42,881 bases of DNA, taken from positions 1 to 42,881 of the forward strand of contig JAGYMF010000003.1 of the NCBI GenBank assembly GCA_018400695.1. The letters are read 5' to 3'. A model generated the notes under the pieces. It was not told where the DNA came from. It worked only from the letters and a program-made list of their open reading frames with translations, and did not search any database. Shown piece by piece: positions 41,869 through 42,881 of the stretch (positions within the stretch are counted from its first letter, which is position 1; each line of letters begins with the position of its first letter). Both the position numbers and the translations under genes were made by a program. Source of the DNA: Bacteroidales bacterium (GTDB lineage: Bacteria > Bacteroidota > Bacteroidia > Bacteroidales > GCA-2748055).

Positions 41869-42881
41869 CTATTTAACCTCTTCGAAGTCCACATCGGTTA
41901 CCTCGCCGTCATCGTCTTTCTTCTCCTGGTTTCCGGCAGGTTCGCCTTCTGGCTGTTGTTGTTCAGCCTGCTGGCTCGCATTGTACATATCCTGTGAAGC
42001 GGCCTGCCATGCTGCGTTGAGCTCCTCGGTGGCAGCATCGATTGCGGCAATGTCTTCAGATTTGTGGGCCTCTTTCAGTTTGCCCAGTGCATCTTCGATC
42101 ACCTGTTTCTTCTCTGCCGGCAGTTTTTCTCCGTACTCTTTCAGCTGTTTTTCTGACTGGAAGATCAGGCTGTCGGCATTGTTCAGTTTTTCGATCTTCT
42201 CTTTCGCAGCCTTGTCGGTCTCCTCATTGGCCTTGGCCTCCTGTTTCATCTTTTCAATCTCATCCTCTGTCAGCCCGGAAGAAGCCTCGATCCGGATGCT
42301 CTGTTCTTTGCCAGTGCCTTTGTCGCGGGCTGAAACATTCAGGATCCCGTTGGCATCAATATCAAAGGTTACCTCGATCTGCGGCACACCGCGTGGTGAA
42401 GGCGGGATTCCGTCAAGGTGGAACCGTCCGATGGTCTTGTTGTCTTTCGCCATGGAGCGTTCTCCCTGCAGCACATGGATCTCTACGGAGGGCTGGTTAT
42501 CTGCCGCCGTGGTAAAAGTCTGTGCCTTTTTCGTTGGGATCGTTGTATTGGATTCGATCAGCTTCGTGGACACACCGCCCATGGTCTCAATACCCAGTGA
42601 AAGCGGGGTTACGTCGAGCAGCAGTACATCCTTCACCTCACCGGTAAGCACACCGCCCTGGATGGCTGCGCCGATGGCTACCACTTCATCAGGGTTTACA
42701 CCTTTAGAAGGGGCCCTGCCGAAGAACTCCTGCACCACTTTCTGGATGGCAGGAATCCGTGTGGATCCGCCCACGAGGATTACCTCGTTGATATCTGAAG
42801 ATGAAAGTCCTGCGTCTTTCATTGCCTTTTTACATGGCTCAATGGTCGCCTGGATCAGTTTGTCTGCAAGGCTTTCAAACT
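41869..42881 (-). CDS. dnaK: Molecular chaperone DnaK (Hsp70), C-terminal half, 5' end outside window
   Basis: The frame is open through the right edge of the window, so about 337 C-terminal residues are present. The end of the nucleotide-binding domain is visible ([40 protein letters not shown]), then the interdomain linker [16 protein letters not shown]. The substrate-binding beta domain follows ([38 protein letters not shown]), then the helical lid ([20 protein letters not shown]). A Q/E-rich tail ends in [11 protein letters not shown], the EEVD-like end seen in bacterial DnaK. The protein folds and protects nascent and stressed polypeptides with DnaJ and GrpE, neither of which is in view. 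A strong terminator follows. Confidence 0.98.
   Translation of the reverse strand, partial: FESLADKLIQATIEPCKKAMKDAGLSSSDINEVILVGGSTRIPAIQKVVQEFFGRAPSKGVNPDEVVAIGAAIQGGVLTGEVKDVLLLDVTPLSLGIETMGGVSTKLIESNTTIPTKKAQTFTTAADNQPSVEIHVLQGERSMAKDNKTIGRFHLDGIPPSPRGVPQIEVTFDIDANGILNVSARDKGTGKEQSIRIEASSGLTEDEIEKMKQEAKANEETDKAAKEKIEKLNNADSLIFQSEKQLKEYGEKLPAEKKQVIEDALGKLKEAHKSEDIAAIDAATEELNAAWQAASQDMYNASQQAEQQQPEGEPAGNQEKKDDDGEVTDVDFEEVK

Overview
The window reads as chromosomal DNA of a Bacteroidota bacterium, probably of the Bacteroidales/Marinilabiliales kind, although the exact taxon cannot be fixed from sequence alone. Supporting signs are four proteins ending in type IX secretion (T9SS) sorting domains (YPNP or YPQP motifs), a TonB-dependent receptor with an N-terminal carboxypeptidase-like domain, TAnnTTTG-type -7 promoter elements, weak Shine-Dalgarno sites, a FISUMP-domain protein, and multi-PAS hybrid histidine kinases. 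No rRNA, tRNA, CRISPR array or recognisable transposase was seen.

Layout. 1-9000 (+ strand): end of a sensor kinase, an outer-membrane barrel, a lamin-tail/cohesin/dockerin T9SS protein, a cysteine-free redoxin-like secreted protein, an adhesin-like T9SS protein with an internal duplication, and a TlpA-like thioredoxin protein. 8988-12501: an AT-richer segment flanked by a perfect 28-bp direct repeat. It carries a large FISUMP/Asp-box T9SS protein whose signal peptide is separated from the rest by a one-base deficit in an A7 run, plus a 14-bp-stem palindrome. 12504-20281 (- strand): AGCS amino-acid symporter, membrane-anchored MutS-like ATPase, a CT-rich heptamer array, an outer-membrane protein, and an overlapping NtrB/NtrC-type pair. 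20616-24019 (+): periplasmic adaptor, TolC-like channel and a small barrel protein, with no inner-membrane pump gene between them. 24089-29994: YtcJ-like amidohydrolase (-), CCA/poly(A) polymerase-type nucleotidyltransferase (+), endonuclease/exonuclease/phosphatase-family protein (-) overlapping it tail to tail, and a beta-helix lipoprotein (-). 30034-30393: a second heptamer array in two opposed arms, then a TPP riboswitch. 30394-37724 (+): thiamine-type TonB receptor, soluble hybrid kinase, orphan family-5 solute-binding lipoprotein. 37708-42881 (-): xseB, xseA, a T9SS subtilisin, a MORN-like repeat protein, and the C-terminal half of dnaK.

How the genes fit together. Much of the window concerns the cell envelope: secreted T9SS cargo, outer-membrane proteins, an export duct (adaptor plus TolC) divergent from a sigma-54 activator pair, and riboswitch-controlled thiamine uptake. 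Housekeeping functions (exonuclease VII, DnaK, tRNA nucleotidyltransferase) lie between them.

Most unusual points: the 28-bp repeat bounding the FISUMP segment, the A7 frameshift at its start, the shared heptamer arrays at two distant intergenic sites, and the protein combining lamin-tail, cohesin and dockerin modules with a T9SS signal.
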